Below are positions 51,097 to 60,084 of a stretch of DNA of 64,000 nucleotides, piece after piece (position 1 is the first letter of the stretch; every line of letters starts with the position of its first letter). Under the pieces are notes generated by a model, which was not told the DNA's origin, did no database searches, and saw only the letters and a list, made by a program, of their open reading frames with translations. Source of the DNA: Heterohyrax brucei (lineage: Eukaryota > Chordata > Mammalia > Hyracoidea > Procaviidae); the NCBI GenBank assembly GCA_028571685.1, contig CM053162.1, positions 9,862,001 to 9,926,000 of the forward strand, written 5' to 3'. The translations under genes were made by a program, and so were the position numbers.

Positions 51097-51334
51097 GGTC
51101 TCGGGCGGGCAGGCAAGCACGCGCGGCGACCGACCGAGGCGCGGGGTTCAGCGGCTGCCTGCCATGCCTCGGGCGCCCTAGGCGGCGCGTTCGGGCGGCG
51201 CGTCCCGGTGGCGCGTTCCGGTGGCAGGCCCCGAGCCGGCCGCTCTCGCCCTCCGCTCTCGCCCTCCGGGGCCCCACCGCGCAGGTAGTTTCAGGGTGTG
51301 GCCTCCGCCGCCCCGCCCCGCCGCCCCGCCGCCC

Positions 51335-51766
51335 CGCCCCGCCGGCCTGCGCGCGCCGCGCACCCTTCCCCGCCGGCCTGCGCGCGCCGCGCACCCTTCC
51401 CCGCCGGCCTGCGCCCGCCGCGCACCCTTCCCCGCCGGCCTGCGCGCGCCGCGCACCCTTCCCCGCCGGCCTGCGCGCGCCGCGCACCTTTCCCCGCCGC
51501 GCACCCTTCCCCGCCGGCCTGCGCCCGCCGCGCACCCTTCCCCGCCGGCCTGCGCCCGCCGCGCACCCTTCCCCGCCGGCCTGCGCCCGCCGCGCACCCT
51601 TCCCCGCCGCCCCGCCCCGCCAGCCTGCGCGCGCCGCGCACCCTTCCCAGCCGGCCTGCGCCCGCCGCGCACCTTTCCCCGCCGCCCCGCCCCGCCAGCC
51701 TGCGCCCGCCGCGCACCCTTCCCCGCCAGCCTGCGCCCGCCGCGCACCCTTCCCCGCCGGCCGCCC
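51335..51766. repeat. 31-bp GC-rich minisatellite, about 12 units
   Basis: The plus-strand unit reads roughly CCCCGCCGGCCTGCG followed by CGCGCCGCGCACCCTT. The CCTGCG anchor recurs at 51346, 51377, 51408, 51439, 51470, 51518, 51549, 51580, 51624, 51655, 51699 and 51730. Spacing is 31 in most steps, with one of 48 and two of 44 where a partial unit or a CCGCCCCGCC insert occurs. Units differ by CGCG versus CCCG and by CAG versus CGG variants, which suggests turnover by slippage or unequal exchange. It begins about 240 bases upstream of the ST14 ATG. It codes for nothing; all frames are open only because stop codons are absent from the unit. Confidence 0.95.
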
Positions 51767-51768
51767 CT

Positions 51769-52045
51769 TCTGCCCGGCCTCCCGCGGAGAGCTAGGGGAA
51801 CTGTGCCCTCGGTGCTGAACGCTGAAAACAGACCAGGAATCTGGAGGGCATGGAAGATACGACGCAGTGACTTGGTTGTTGGCAGAAGAACTCTGAGGAA
51901 ACACCTAGCTGGACTAGGAGGGAAGGCTTGACGACCTACTTGCGAAAATCAGCCCGCGCAAATTTTACGGACCGTAACTTCCTGATCCCGCATAGATCGC
52001 GTGGAATCCCAGGACCGGGCAGCGTTTCCATGCGTTATGCCTGCG
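51769..52045 (+). mobile_element. RTE-derived composite SINE, CpG-rich
   Basis: Starts with a 71-base head also present at 56871-56941 (AACTGTGCCCTCGGTGCTGA). From about 51900 it matches the RTE-related body (GACTAGGAGGGAAGGCTTGA, ACCTACTTGCGAAAATCAGC) and ends with a degraded RTE 3' tail (GACCGGGCAGCGTTTCC). It directly abuts the minisatellite. Confidence 0.55.
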
Positions 52046-52049
52046 TGAG

Positions 52050-52578
52050 TCCGGCATACCAGAAGGCAGCTAAGCAGCACAAGGATTTCACCAAGAGAAA
52101 AAAATAGTGAATTCACTCACTTGCTTCCTCTCCTGGAGGAGAATATGTCCCATTCCGAGGGATAACAATCCTGTATTCAGCCTCCTGCGTTCTCACCATC
52201 ATTTCTCTCCCTCTTTCTTACGTCTTAAATCTGTCTCTCCACTACATCTTTCACCTTAGTCACCTTTCTTTATGACTAAGACACAGTCATGCCCCCTGCA
52301 AAACCAAACAAAAACCAAAAACGCCCCCTTACCCAGCCTCACCCTCCAGCTACCGCCCTCTCTCTTCCTGGAGCCCACAGCTGCCTGCTCTTCCTGTTTG
52401 GGTCAATTGCTCAATCATATGCTGTCTTATCAGCTCCCAACACTCTTCACTCATTTGCAGCCTCTGAAACAAACACTCCATTTTCCAACTCCTGCCTTCC
52501 CTGAATCCTGGTTCCACTTCCGGCCTCTAAAAAGTCGTCACTCCCCAAGTTCTCTCTTCAGACTGTCTACACTTTATC
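52050..52578. other. Upstream region of ST14, no recognised feature
   Basis: Pyrimidine-rich sequence between the CpG-rich region and a young LINE-1. No gene or repeat is recognised with confidence. Confidence 0.4.
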
Positions 52579-52593
52579 CACACTTTATCTTTT

Positions 52594-54943
52594 TTTTTTT
52601 TAATTTTTATTTCACGTAACTGAGTGAAAATGTACATTCACATATAAATTTACATGCCCCCCTATATGCAGCTTCCACTGCTCTCCCTGTCCGGTGACAG
52701 CACACTATTCCTCTCTGCTCCATACATGTCTCATCCTCCCAACAGTCTCCTTTCCCCTCCTTTCCACTCACTCCCCTTCCTCCAGCCAGAGGTCAGCAAG
52801 ATGATATCCTATAGATGTATAGAACCATAAAGTGCTTCCAATATATGGTCACTCTGTCTTGCGAAGTCCAATCCATTCCTGTCCAAAGAGTGGACCTTTG
52901 TTATAATTTATGGGAAAGGGCAGCATCAGGGCCGGGGGCCATGCTCTCAGAGGAACCCCAAAACCGCTGGACCATCAATTGAGGTCTTTTAGTGGAGATC
53001 TCATGATGCACCTCTTTATTCTTGTGTTGCCAGTGAGACTCCTCTCTGTGAGCTCCATCGTGGCTATCACTGGTGGTGGCTGGGCACCATCCAGTTCTTC
53101 CGGTCCCAAGTCGATGTAGGCACCCACTCTTGTGGGTCTCTCTGTCTTCTCGGTTGTCTTTACCGCATGTCATTTTGGTCCTCGGTGAGCATCAGTTCCT
53201 GTTGAGTTGGGACCATTTGCTGTGTCCTCGGATGGCAGCTTGGCAGCTTTTAAGACCCCAGATGCCACTCACCAATGTGGGGTGCAGAGAGCTCTCTTAG
53301 CAAAACGCTAGTTGTGCCAATTGGCCTGGAATTCGCCTAAGAGCATGGTCCCCCGCCCCCCGCCCCAGCTACTCTAGCCTTGCAGTATTGAGTTAAGATG
53401 GAAGGAGTACTCAAGTTATGCTGAAGTCCACTTAATGTTGTTCTTGTTCCTAATGTATGCTGTCACCGCTTTCTCCCAACTAGATTTCTATTAACTATCT
53501 AACCTAGACCCTCTCACCCTCCCCCTCCCTCCCTGCTCTCCCTTGCAGCTGTCAAAGAGTCTTTTCTTCTGTACACGAGTCTGTTTTTGAGATCTTATCG
53601 TAGAGGTCTCATACAGTATTTGTCCTTTTGTCGCTGACTACTTTCACTCAACATAGTATCTTCCAGTTGAAACCAGGTTAGGAGATGTTTCCTGGAATCA
53701 TCGTTATTCTTTATCATTGCATAGTGCTCCATTGAGTATATGTACCACAGTTTACCTATCCATTCTTCTATTGTTGGGCATCTGGGTTGATTCCATCTTT
53801 TTGCTGTCGTGGACTGTGCTGCGATAAACATTCTGGTGCATGTGTCTGTTGGTGTGAAAGGCCTTGAATCTGTAGGATATATTCCAAGTAGTGGAATTAC
53901 TGGTTCAAATGGTATATCAATATCCATTTTTTTAAGGAAGCGCCAGATTGCCTTCCAAAGAGGCTGGACCATTTTGCAACCCCACCAACAGTGTAGGAGG
54001 GTTCCACTTTCTCCACAGCCTCTCCAGCATCTGTTGTTTTGTGTTTTCTGGATCATGGCCAATCTTGTTGGGGTGAGATGGTATCTCATTGTTGTCTTGA
54101 TTTGAATTTCTTTAATAACTAAAGATCGTGAACATGTCTGCATGTGTTTTTTGGCTGCCTGGATCTCCTCTTTAGTGAAGTGTCTGTCCATCTCCTTTGC
54201 CCATCGCTTAATTGGATGGTTTATCTTCTTCTTCTTGATATTTTGTAGTATCTTATAGATTATGGAGATCAGGCATCGGTCTGACATAGAGTTGCCAAAT
54301 ATTTTTTCCCATTCTGTGAGTGTTCTTTTAATTCTATCAATAAAGTCTTTGGATGAGCAAAAGTGTTTGATTCTTAATAGTTCCCATTTATCTGTTTTCT
54401 CTTCTGTTGATTGTGGTTTCTTTGACAGATTTTGGAGTCTGTCCTCATTGTGTATTAAAACTTCCATTGTTGTTCCTACCTTTTCTTGGATGAGCTTTAT
54501 CGTTTTAGGTTTGATATTTAGGTCTTTTATCCAGTTGGAGTTGGTTTTTGTATAAGGTGTAAGAGACGGATCTTGATTCAGTTTATTGCAGATGGATAAC
54601 CAATTTTGCCAGCACCATTTGTTGAAGAGACTGTTTTTACCCCAGTTTAATGTCTTGGGGCCTTTGTCGAATATCAACTGTTCATAGGCAGATGGTGTCA
54701 TCTCTGGGGTCTCCATTCTGTTCCATTGATCGATCTGTCTGTTCTTGTACCAGTACCAGGCTGTTTTGACCACTGTGGCAGTGTAGTATGTTCTAAGGTC
54801 GGGTAATGAGAGGCCTCCCAGTGTGTTCTTCTTCTTCAGTAGTACCTTACTTTTCCGGGGCTTCTTCCCTTTCCAAACAAAATTGGTGATTTGTTTCTCC
54901 ATCTCATTAAAAAGTGATGCTGGAACTTGTATTGGGATTGCAT
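52594..54943 (-). mobile_element. Young 5'-truncated LINE-1 with 15-bp target duplication
   Basis: A 2350-base minus-strand LINE-1: poly(T) at 52590-52601 (complement of the tail), about 1 kb of 3'UTR, then ORF2 C-terminal sequence. CACACTTTATCTTTT flanks it exactly at 52579-52593 and 54944-54958. Compared with older copies here it has few differences, and its ORF2 part is open. Confidence 0.96.
53595..54902 (-). CDS. LINE-1 ORF2p C-terminal segment, uninterrupted
   Basis: 435 codons without a stop, ending [13 protein letters not shown]. It covers the end of the reverse-transcriptase region ([20 protein letters not shown]), the connection and the C-terminal segment with the Cys/His-type CWRGCGESGTLLHCWWGC motif. 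It lacks the endonuclease and RT core because the insertion is 5'-truncated, so it cannot move on its own. The start shown is the first Met, not a true initiation site. Confidence 0.85.
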   Translation of the reverse strand: MEKQITNFVWKGKKPRKSKVLLKKKNTLGGLSLPDLRTYYTATVVKTAWYWYKNRQIDQWNRMETPEMTPSAYEQLIFDKGPKTLNWGKNSLFNKWCWQNWLSICNKLNQDPSLTPYTKTNSNWIKDLNIKPKTIKLIQEKVGTTMEVLIHNEDRLQNLSKKPQSTEEKTDKWELLRIKHFCSSKDFIDRIKRTLTEWEKIFGNSMSDRCLISIIYKILQNIKKKKINHPIKRWAKEMDRHFTKEEIQAAKKHMQTCSRSLVIKEIQIKTTMRYHLTPTRLAMIQKTQNNRCWRGCGESGTLLHCWWGCKMVQPLWKAIWRFLKKMDIDIPFEPVIPLLGIYPTDSRPFTPTDTCTRMFIAAQSTTAKRWNQPRCPTIEEWIGKLWYIYSMEHYAMIKNNDDSRKHLLTWFQLEDTMLSESSQRQKDKYCMRPLR

Positions 54944-55179
54944 CACACTTTATCTTTTAGCAACTCATCTTATGGCCTCAAATAAGCCAATCTGCCTTCC
55001 TGGCATTGATGTCACTAAGGAATGGCAATTCTGCATTAACAGTTACCTGTGGCTTCCTGCATTTTATGTCCCACCGGTATTTTTGTATTCAACAGATATT
55101 GTTCAGCACTTGCTATATGCTATGCACTGTTATGGGTGCTGGGAAACAACAGTGAACAAACTAGAAATCATGCATCTCA

Positions 55180-55466
55180 ATGCTCTTTTTGTGGCACTAT
55201 TCACAATTGCCCAAAGGTAGACACAACCTAAATGTCCATCAACCAATGACTGAATAAACAACATGTGGTATGTTCATATAATGGGATGTTAGTCATAAAG
55301 AGAAATGTAATCCTGTTACATGTTACAACATGGATAAGCCTTGAAAACATTATGCTGAGTGAAGCAAGTTAATCACAAAAGGACAAATCATGTATGATCT
55401 CACTCAAGTGACATATCTAGACTAGGCAAATGTATAGAGACCAAAGTTTATTAGTGATTACCAGGT
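55180..55466 (+). mobile_element. Older LINE-1 3' end, split by an LTR
   Basis: TTCACAATTGCCCAAAGGTA, TAAATGTCCATCAACCAATG and CATTATGCTGAGTGAAGCAA; it continues after the LTR at about 56001 (GGGAGGGACGAAGAGGG) to 56175. Confidence 0.82.
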
Positions 55467-56000
55467 TCTCTAGAGAAGCAAAACCAACGAAGTATATAGA
55501 GAGAGACGGAGGGAGGGAGGGACAGAAGGAGGACAAGAGAAACAGAGACAGACTTATCTAAAGGAAATGGTCCATATAGTTGTAGAGGCTAGCAAGTTCC
55601 AAGTGCATGGGTCAGGCTGAAGGCTGAAGGCTTCTCCTCAGTCACATAGCTGCAATGACTGATGAATCCAAGATCCACAGATAAAATGGCAGGCTGCTGG
55701 CCTGAGTGTCAGGAACCAGAGGCCAGGTGCTAATAAGTGGAATGCATGATCCAGAGCAGAGCAAAAGCCACCAAGCTTTGCCAGAAAGTTCACATATGTT
55801 GGTTCCAGGCCACACACATGCAAGAAAATTCCCTTTCAACTGATTGGCTGCTCAAAGGAGATCTTATCATGAAGATGATTACCTGATATCAGATCTCATC
55901 ACAGAATTGATCACATCATCATGTTACTGCCAAACTATGTCGTAACTGCAGAACCACTGAGAACTGTGGCCCAACCAAGTTGACACACAGCCTTAACAAG
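55467..56000 (-). mobile_element. ERVL/MaLR-like solo LTR inside LINE-1
   Basis: GGTTCTCTAGAGAAGCAAAA, AAAGGAAATGGTCCATATAG, CCCTTTCAACTGATTGGCTG and GGCCCAACCAAGTTGACACA match 37011-37478 in layout. A short GAGAGA/GGGAGG tract (55498-55540) lies in it, as is common for the A-rich part of this LTR. Confidence 0.65.
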
Positions 56001-56174
56001 GACACCGGGGGAGGGACGAAGAGGGAAAGGGAGTCCTTGTTCAGGAAGTACTGCATATCTGTTTATGGTGATGGGAAGTTTGGCAATTTATAGATAGATG
56101 TTTGCACAGCAGGATTAATATAATGAATGTCATTACATTATACATGTGAAAAATGTTAAACTGGCAATGTTGTG

Positions 56175-56198
56175 TTACACACACACACACACACACAC
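56175..56198. repeat. (AC)n microsatellite
   Basis: About 12 AC dinucleotides at the end of a LINE-1 3' region. Confidence 0.95.
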
Positions 56199-56426
56199 TG
56201 AAAACTTACAAAATCTAGAACCTGTATAAGGAGTAAACCAGTCAGAAAAGGAAAATTCAAATCCTTTTCACTAACAAAGGGTGATAGAACAGTGGTAATG
56301 CTGTACTCTGTAGTGGCCTCACACTTCACCAGCCACCATCAGTCACCCATGGAAAATTTGCTGCAAGACCTAGAAAAACATGGTAGTTCTTTTGCATTCT
56401 GGCCATCACAGAATTCCCTGTATTTT

Positions 56427-56600
56427 ACAATAATGAGCCTTTGTGGTACAGTGGTTAAGAACTGGCCTACTAGCTAAAAGACTGGCAGTTTGAATCCATC
56501 AGCCACTCCTTAGAAACCCTATGGGGCAGTTCTACTGTGTCCTATAAGATTACTATGAGTCAGAATCAACTCGATAGCAACAAATTCAGTTGGGTTTTCC
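56427..56600 (+). mobile_element. AfroSINE
   Basis: GAGCCTTTGTGGTACAGTGG head, ACTGGCAGTTTGAATCCATC box B, GAAACCCTATGGGGCAGTTC body, GAGTCAGAATCAACTCGATA tail and GGGTTTTCC end. Confidence 0.95.
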
Positions 56601-56870
56601 TTACAGAAATATAAATACATAAACGAAAACTCCGGCTTTGAATTCCACAAGCCCCAAGCTTCCTTCTCTAATTTGCCCATGTGCTGATTTTCTCTAATTT
56701 TAATATCATCCTTCTCATGGGCTCAAAACCTTGGAATTATCTCTAACTCCACTTCCCTTATAGCTTTTACTTGCTTGATCCCCAATCTGGTGAAGTCTTT
56801 CTTTCAAGTAGCCCGTGTGGGTAGACCGTTCTCTTCTCTTTCTCTTCTCCTCTTTTTATTGTTCTTGTTA

Positions 56871-56941
56871 TCTGCCTGGCCTCCCACAGAGACCTAGAGG
56901 AACTGTGCCCTTGGTGGTGAATGCTAAAAACAGACTAGGAA
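56871..56941 (+). repeat. 71-bp element shared with 51769-51839
   Basis: Aligns without gaps to 51769-51839, with about 61 of 71 positions identical, and most differences are CpG-decay type changes. A MaLR LTR fragment follows immediately. Family not recognised. Confidence 0.8.
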
Positions 56942-57296
56942 GTTAACTTGATGAGATCTACAAGATTAGATAGTGTTTTAAGTCAATCTCTTTTGAGTTA
57001 TTAAAAGAGAAAAGCTAGCAGAGAAACAAAGGGACTTCATATCACCAAGAAACCAGTGCCAGAAGCAGAGCACATCTTTTGGACCCGAGGTTCCTGCACT
57101 GAGATGCTCCCAGACAAAGGAAAGACTGATGGCAAAGACTTTCCTCCCAAGCAGACAGAGAGAGGTCTTCCCCTGGAGTCAGCAGTGTGAATTAAGACTT
57201 GTAGCCTATTGGAATGTAAGAGAACAAACTTTTCTTCATTGAAGCCATCCATTTTTGGTATTTCTGTTATAGCAGCACTAGATAACCAAGACAGCC
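56942..57296 (+). mobile_element. MaLR LTR, 5'-truncated
   Basis: TAAGTCAATCTCTTTTGAGT, TATCACCAAGAAACCAGTGC, CTTTTGGACCCGAGGTTCCT and ATAGCAGCACTAGATAACCA; same family as the other MaLR LTRs here, lacking about the first 180 bases. Confidence 0.85.
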
Positions 57297-57495
57297 TTGT
57301 TGTTGTTGTTAGCTACATTGCGACTTAATGAACGTGCGTAGTCCTGTGACATCACCACCGTTTGTTATAGGTGGGACTGTTGTGATCCATAGGGTTCACA
57401 CTGGCTGAGTTTCAGAAGTAGATGGCCAGGCCTTTCTTCCTAGTCCATCTCATGATCATATGCCGCCACAGGGTTTCCAAGGCTGTAATCTTTAC
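57297..57495 (-). mobile_element. RTE-related SINE and left part of a split AfroSINE
   Basis: 57297-57465 (TTGTTGTTGTTAGCTACATT, GTAGATGGCCAGGCCTTTCT) is a minus-strand RTE-derived SINE. 57466-57497 (CCACAGGGTTTCCAAGGCTG) begins a minus-strand AfroSINE that resumes at 57672. Confidence 0.65.
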
Positions 57496-57497
57496 AG

Positions 57498-57671
57498 CGA
57501 AGCCCTGCTTGCACAGTAGTTAAGAGCTCGGCTGCTAACAAAAAAATTCAGCAGTCTGAATCCACCAGCTGTTCCTTGGAAACCCTAGGAGGCAGTTCTA
57601 CTCTGTCCTATAAGATCACTGTAAGTTGGAATCAAATCGGTGGCAATGAGGGTTTTTTTTTTTTTTTTTGG
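57498..57671 (+). mobile_element. AfroSINE nested in an older AfroSINE
   Basis: GAAGCCCTGCTTGCACAGTA head, GTCTGAATCCACCAGCTGTT, GGAAACCCTAGGAGGCAGTT, AAGTTGGAATCAAATCGGTG and a T-run of about 16. The host sequence TAATCTTTA occurs on both sides (near 57488 and 57674), as a target duplication. Confidence 0.92.
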
Positions 57672-57778
57672 TTTAATCTTTATGGAAACAGACTGCCTCA
57701 TCTTTTTCCTGTGGAGCTGCTGGCAGGTTCGAACTACTGGACTTTCAGTTAAGCACTGTAGCATCAGGGTACCTTGAA
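57672..57778 (-). mobile_element. Older AfroSINE, right part
   Basis: GGAAACAGACTGCCTCATCT, GGAGCTGCTGGCAGGTTCGA and CACTGTAGCATCAGGGTACC complete the minus-strand SINE begun at about 57466. Confidence 0.82.
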
Positions 57779-57779
57779 T

Positions 57780-58140
57780 TAATCTTAGTAGCCCAAATTT
57801 TAAATCCTCAGGGCCCTGTTAACTGTCTGAGAAAGTGAGACCACAGCGGTAGCAGATTGTGCTTGTCCTGCAGTCAATTCCTTCAAAACTCACTGTGGTC
57901 TAGTCAACTGTGACACATGGAGACCTTCAAAGAGGAGGGAAAATCTGCAAGCAAGCAGTTGAGACATTAGCATCAAAGTCAGAAGTTCCCAGCACAGCCA
58001 AAAGAGAAAATCTTTGACTTTGCTTCTTGATTAGCTGAAGTTGCAAGTGCATCAAGTTGCAAAACATCTTTCTATAGCCTATGGAATAAGGCAAGATTAA
58101 CCAGTTATGGAGCTGTCATCCACAAGTGCCTTCAAATCTT
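57780..58140. other. Intergenic segment, no recognised feature
   Basis: About 360 bases; nothing I can assign, although the position next to RTE sequence suggests part may be RTE leader. Confidence 0.35.
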
Positions 58141-58670
58141 TAAATAGCAAGACTTCTACTTTCAACACCGAGCACCACTGCTGGTCTGCGCTAGCAGAGC
58201 TCTAGCTTCTCCATGGAAGGGCTTTGTGGATCAAGATGTACTGTCTAAATACAACTTGTTTAGTGGAATGCCAGATGCTTGTGGCTGCCTATTGCTATGA
58301 TGCTGGAAGCTGTGCCACCAGTATTTCCAGTAGCAGTGGGGCCCATGGTAGACAGGTTTCAGTAGAGCTTCCAGACTGCAGCAGGCTAGGAAAAAAGGCC
58401 CAGCAATCTACTGGTGAAAATTAGCCACTGGAAACTCTGTGGATCACAACAAACCTTTGTCCGGCTTGATTGGTTTGGACATGCCATCAAGAGGGACTAA
58501 TTGATACAGGAAGATATCAGGTTTTACAAGACAGAGGACCAGTGAGGTCACAGGAGACCCTCAGTGAGATGGATTGGCACAGTGGCTGCAATGAAGGACT
58601 CAGACTGCTGGCAGTTGTGAGGCGGACACAGGACTGGGCAGTCCTAGGTGCCTTCACAGCAGCTAAGAAC
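58141..58670 (+). mobile_element. Internally deleted RTE: 5' leader joined to 3' end
   Basis: The RTE 5' region (CTATTGCTATGATGCTGGAA, CCATGGTAGACAGGTTTCAG, to about 58455) is joined to the 3' end (GGACATGCCATCAAGAGGGA, CACAGTGGCTGCAATGAAGG, GGACACAGGACTGGGCAGTC). All of ORF2 between them is missing. Confidence 0.75.
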
Positions 58671-58739
58671 AGTAGTCAGAGAGTAATTCTGCCTGCTCCC
58701 CACACACCACCCCCATCTCCCTCAAGCACAGACTGCCTC

Positions 58740-58905
58740 AGGCGCCAGAGACTCACTGAACACTTTGTTATGTCCCTGGGCTTTCCAGTACTGATCCATT
58801 TGCCCTAGAATCCTTCCCCATTGCACTGCACCCCTTTTTCTCCCTCTCCTGGTGAAATCTAAATTCAGCACTGAAATGTCACTTCTATGAAACTTTGTAC
58901 AAGCA
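58740..58905 (+). mobile_element. L2 fragment, likely
   Basis: GCCCTAGAATCCTTCCCCAT, CAGCACTGAAATGTCACTTC and TATGAAACTTTGTAC resemble the L2 3' region. Confidence 0.5.
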
Positions 58906-58939
58906 GAGTTCATTTTCTCAGTTGCACAGTTCAGTGACA

Positions 58940-59260
58940 TCAACTTACGGTCATCATGATGATGTTCATTATCTTTATCTGGTTTCCAAAGTTTGTCATC
59001 ACCCTTAACGGAAGCTCAGTGTCCTCAAGTATCAAGTCCTCCTTTCCACCTCCCTCCCATCCTCACCTTCTAACCACTAATAAATTTTGGTTTCTATACA
59101 GATGGAGACATAGATATTTTATGTGAGATCATACAATATTTATCCTTTATGACTGGCTTATTTCATTCAGCATCTGGTTTTTGAGGTTCATCCATGTTGT
59201 AGATCGTATCAGGACTTCGTTTCTCTTTATGGCTAAATAATTCTCCACTTTGTGTATTAC
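58940..59260 (-). mobile_element. Old LINE-1 3' fragment
   Basis: ATTTCATTCAGCATCTGGTT, GGTTCATCCATGTTGTAGAT and TTCTCTTTATGGCTAAATAA are the reverse complement of a LINE-1 ORF2 end. Confidence 0.8.
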
Positions 59261-59274
59261 CAGCACCTGGTGCA

Positions 59275-60070
59275 TTTTAAACATCAGGGTGAGAGGACCT
59301 AACTTATAACTTTGAAAAGATAGTTCTGGCTGCTGAGGGGAGAATGGATTGGAGTGGAGTAAAAGTAGAGGCTAGGAAGTTATGTAGAAAGCTTTCCAGG
59401 CAGTAGGTACTGTGGTTTGGATTGGGGCAAAGGCAGTAGAGACTGTGAGAGGTGAACGAGATTCTAAATGCATCTTGGAGGCAGAGTAGAGAGGTCCCTG
59501 CTGCTGGGGGTGGGTGAAGAGGGAGTAGACAGGGTGTCTTTCAAGCTTCTGGTAGCCCTGTGTGGTGAGTGATGTCGGATGTTGAGATGGGAGGGCTAGA
59601 GGAGAGGAGCAAATTGATATGAGGGAAGGAAATGTGGACTTGGGAAAACTAATCTGAAATTCCCATGAGGCATTCAAATGGAGATGTCAGAGGGTTGGGA
59701 GGAGAGATCTGAGCTGGAGGTATGCATTTCAGAGCAACACAGTAGAGGAGATCCGCCAAGGAGTAGAGCAGCAAACAGGTAAGACACACTGGGCCAAGTC
59801 CTGGGGTACACCAGTGTCTTCAGTTTAGGCAGAGGAGCCCACAAAGAGCTAAGAAAGATCAGCTAGCTAGTGAGATAGAAGGAAAACTGAGCATGGCTCA
59901 CAGACACCAAGACAGGGAAGTCTCAAAACAAACAAACTCAAACCACACACTGGGTGCTGGAAAAGGCCAAGGAAGATGAAGCCAAAGGAGTGTCTTCAGG
60001 ATTACTGTGATTTGACAAAGGCAGCATTAATGATAGAAACCAGAACAAGGTGGGCAGAGAACGAACAAAG
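59275..60070. other. Ancient mammalian repeat, family uncertain
   Basis: TTCTGGCTGCTGAGGGGAGA, CATTCAAATGGAGATGTCAG, GATCTGAGCTGGAGGTATGC and GTCCTGGGGTACACCAGTGT follow a consensus seen widely in placental genomes that I cannot name safely. No gene. Confidence 0.5.
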
Positions 60071-60084
60071 GTGCAGAGGTAAAG

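Larger units (their letters stand above)
50800..51800 (-). promoter_or_regulatory. ST14: CpG-island promoter region of ST14 (inferred)
   Basis: About 1 kb around exon 1 is very GC-rich and dense in CpG, unlike the flanking DNA. No convincing TATA box is visible upstream of the ATG on the minus strand, while GGCGGG-type GC boxes are frequent, as in housekeeping-style CpG-island promoters. The start of transcription is not determined; the 5'UTR probably begins within a few hundred bases right of 51096, possibly in or beside the minisatellite. Confidence 0.7.

Noticed and set aside
51335-51766. CRISPR-like array
   Set aside because: Units are contiguous 31-bp tandem copies without unique spacers, in mammalian DNA.
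50858-51904. 348-codon open frame rich in Gly, Arg, Ala across the minisatellite (minus strand)
   Set aside because: The 31-bp unit has no stop codons, so all frames stay open. The frame runs through ST14 exon 1 out of register and has no homology I know; it is a GC artefact.
51221-51931. 236-codon Pro/Arg/Ala-rich open frame on the plus strand, and similar frames at 51298-51795 and 51178-51747
   Set aside because: Same cause: translation of the minisatellite in other frames. No codon bias, domain or splice support.
53595-54902. Host gene with 435 codons
   Set aside because: The product is the LINE-1 ORF2 C-terminus within an insertion bounded by target duplications.
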